Below, one piece after another: positions 62,230-64,000 of a DNA stretch of 64,000 nt (the stretch's first letter is position 1; the number at the start of each line of letters is the position of its first letter). A program made the translations under genes and the position numbers. Origin of the DNA: Gautieria morchelliformis (taxonomy: Eukaryota; Basidiomycota; Agaricomycetes; Gomphales; Gomphaceae); the NCBI GenBank assembly GCA_015179125.1, contig WHVA01000133.1:1-64000 (forward strand). Reading direction: 5' to 3'. The notes beneath the pieces were generated by a model that did not search any database, was not told the origin of the DNA, and saw only the letters and a program-made list of their open reading frames with translations.

Positions 62230-62783
62230 CAGCACTACCACGGCGACCATCATCGCCACGTGCGTCCGCAGCGTCGTTCGTTGCCCGATGTGGCACGAGT
62301 GGCTCTGCTATACATTGAATTGAATCTCATTCGCGACATACCGCGTATTCGGTCGCCATCACAGATCCTTGGCAACTCTAATTTCAGACATCAACCGCAA
62401 CGCCACCCGTTCTCATCAGTCTTCTCATGTTGATGTCGCGCCTGCGCAGCCCTGATCGCGCTGACTACATATGAAGAACAATGCATCCTGTATTGCCTAA
62501 CGCGGTACATAGACACAAGCTCAATCAAGGCTTTTTGCACGCCCGCCCTGCACGTGACCGTGCAAGTAAGGCTGCGAGAGAAAAACGGCTCCGATCCGGG
62601 TCGTCATGTCGTCGTAAGGTCGTGTCATGAGCGTCATAAAAACGAGCGAGCGAGCAAGAGAAAATAAGAGAAAACAAAAAACGGAGAAAGAAAGAGAGTA
62701 GATGCCGGATCAAGTGGGCGCCACTAAGCAGTATACAAGCCTGAAGACAACCCATGAGCAACGTTCATGCGTCGAGCATCGCA
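62230..62783. other. Intergenic region between convergent genes
   Basis: The 3' flanks of the NOPCHAP1-like gene and of the membrane protein gene meet here. A minus-strand 78-codon open stretch (62525-62761) has no family resemblance. No terminator or repeat was identified. Confidence 0.5.
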
Positions 62784-63567
62784 CTAACCTCCGTATGAAG
62801 ATGAGAGCGAGTCGTACTTCTCCAGCAGCGTGGTGAACCGCCAGTTGAGGAAGAGCATGTATATCTACGGCGCGTCACTGCGTGTCCGCGCCCGCCAAAT
62901 GCACGGGCCCGACGTACCTGGAACCCCAGGTCCGCGAGCAGGCCGACGATAAACGCCGTGTACAGCGCGTGGAACCCGGGCGGGCATATCCCGCTCGGGA
63001 ACGCCGTCGTGTTCCCGTACCCCGCCGCGGCGGAGTCCGCCCACAGCTGCCCGTTCTGGCATTCCCACGCGATCTTGTCCTGGCTAGACGGGACGGGACG
63101 GGGCGTGAGCATGCGCAAAGCAAAGAAAAGCAAAGAAAAGCATGGGTGTGTGCGTGCGTGCGTGGCTCACCCGCGATTCAGCTCCCAGATCATGATGACC
63201 GCGCGCACGCCGCACAGCACGAGGAGGACGGGCCACGTCGCCCGGCAGACGCGCCCCCAGAGGTACGACTTGTTCGACAGCGCGACGAGGTTGATGAGCG
63301 CGTTGAACGCGACCGCCAGCGCGATAATGCCGTAGATAGTCCTTCCGCGCACCGGCACGTATGACGTCAGAATGGGGATATACACACATACGTGGCGCAC
63401 GACTACGCACCACTCTGGGTACACGAAGTAGAAGTATTGGCCGTATTCGAGCAGGAAGATCCCGCCTGCCAGGCTGTACAGCTGGTGTTGACGTGAGCTC
63501 CCAACTTGAACGACAGAGGGCGTGGGAGATAAAGGGCACGCACCAAGATGATGAAAGCCCATGCCAT
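62784..63567 (-). CDS. Multi-pass integral membrane protein of a basidiomycete-conserved family
   Basis: The start at 63567 (MAWAFIIL) is followed by a short first exon (63567-63544), then an exon from 63481 encoding LYSLAGGIFLLEYGQYFYFVYPEW. Next come two clear membrane helices (TIYGIIALAVAFNALINLVAL and ATWPVLLVLCGVRAVIMIW). A Cys-containing loop comes next (KIAWECQNGQLW...GYGNTT...ICPPGF), then a fourth helix (ALYTAFIVGLLADLGFQ) and a tail IYMLFLNWRF...LEKYDS ending at 62784. Joins are in phase with standard splice sites. The loop between helices resembles a family of uncharacterised four-helix proteins in mushrooms. I know no function. Confidence 0.75.
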
Positions 63568-64000
63568 GGCGCCTGAGCGCTGCGGCGTCCTTCAGCACAA
63601 CCCGCATCCCGTGCACAGCGAGCTCACCAGAGGCAGAAGCAAGAGGCAGTTATCACACCTGACGTCACAGGATGGCTTCAACTGAACAACAGCGCGGAAT
63701 GCCATTAGGGACAACGCACCACATGACGAGCGGAGGCGAGCGTGTCTTGAAGCGATCGTGGGGTGCACTCGAGTACGCTGAGCAAGCTTGCAAGGGCTTT
63801 CACGCTCAAATGAATAGATGACAGAAGAGGGGGACGATGTGGAGCGCCTGCTTTCCCGGAGATTACGTATCAAGCTAATTAAGCCCGCGAGCTTGGCGGC
63901 CTCCGACACCGCACGTATTAGTACACGCGGATTACATCCCCTCGCCAAACATTATTCGCAAGTTCTCCAAGCTGTCTGCATCCTCTCCCGTCTTCCCGCC
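63568..64000. other. Upstream region of the membrane protein gene
   Basis: This holds the 5' region and probable promoter of the minus-strand membrane protein gene. No further gene is evident before the window ends. Confidence 0.45.

Overview
The window looks like nuclear DNA of a mushroom-forming basidiomycete (Agaricomycetes). The reasons are very short introns (mostly 38-75 bp), NACHT-WD40 and NACHT-ankyrin genes of basidiomycete type, a HET-C family gene, a class II tRNA-Leu with a tiny intron, and a dense mix of chromovirus, LINE, Tc1/mariner, Harbinger-like and hAT elements. Everything here is read by eye. Exon limits are judged from splice signals, reading phase and remembered family motifs.

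Positions 1-31 kb are a transposon graveyard with readable layers. A decayed Ty3/gypsy chromovirus (1-6902) has an extra downstream ORF. Next come solo LTRs of two families, one nested in the other (7540-10571). A Harbinger-like transposase relic on the minus strand is cut in two by a 7.4-kb Tc1/mariner-type element (11961-19382). That element has TIRs of about 480-490 bp and TA target duplications. It carries a transposase, a second four-exon gene of unknown function and a very large inverted minisatellite, and its right TIR was later hit by a solo LTR. The Harbinger-like relic is also interrupted by a nearly full-length LINE (19791-26748), whose ORF2 is itself split by a solo LTR. A 608-bp MITE (28350-28957) and a 1.3-kb deletion derivative of a hAT element (30045-31318, 8-bp TSD) follow.

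Positions 31.9-53.6 kb form a defence or self-recognition type island. A C2-NACHT-WD40 gene with 14 near-identical WD40 repeats lies head to head with a NACHT-ankyrin gene that has a solo LTR in its ankyrin repeats. A tandem, 5'-truncated and frameshifted second NACHT-ankyrin copy follows. Then come an F-box gene, an inverted and internally deleted F-box pseudogene, a seven-exon gene with a PD-(D/E)XK-like core, a ~490-bp direct duplication flanking that module, and tRNA-Leu(AAG).

Positions 54-64 kb are GC-rich and look like ordinary conserved euchromatin. They hold a HET-C family gene with micro-exons of 20 and 27 bp, a transcription factor with two tandem homeodomains split by an intron at the same position, a divergently transcribed NOPCHAP1-like (DUF4598) gene, and a conserved integral membrane protein gene. 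The close linkage of NLR-type genes with a HET-C homologue suggests an allorecognition locus, but that link is inference.
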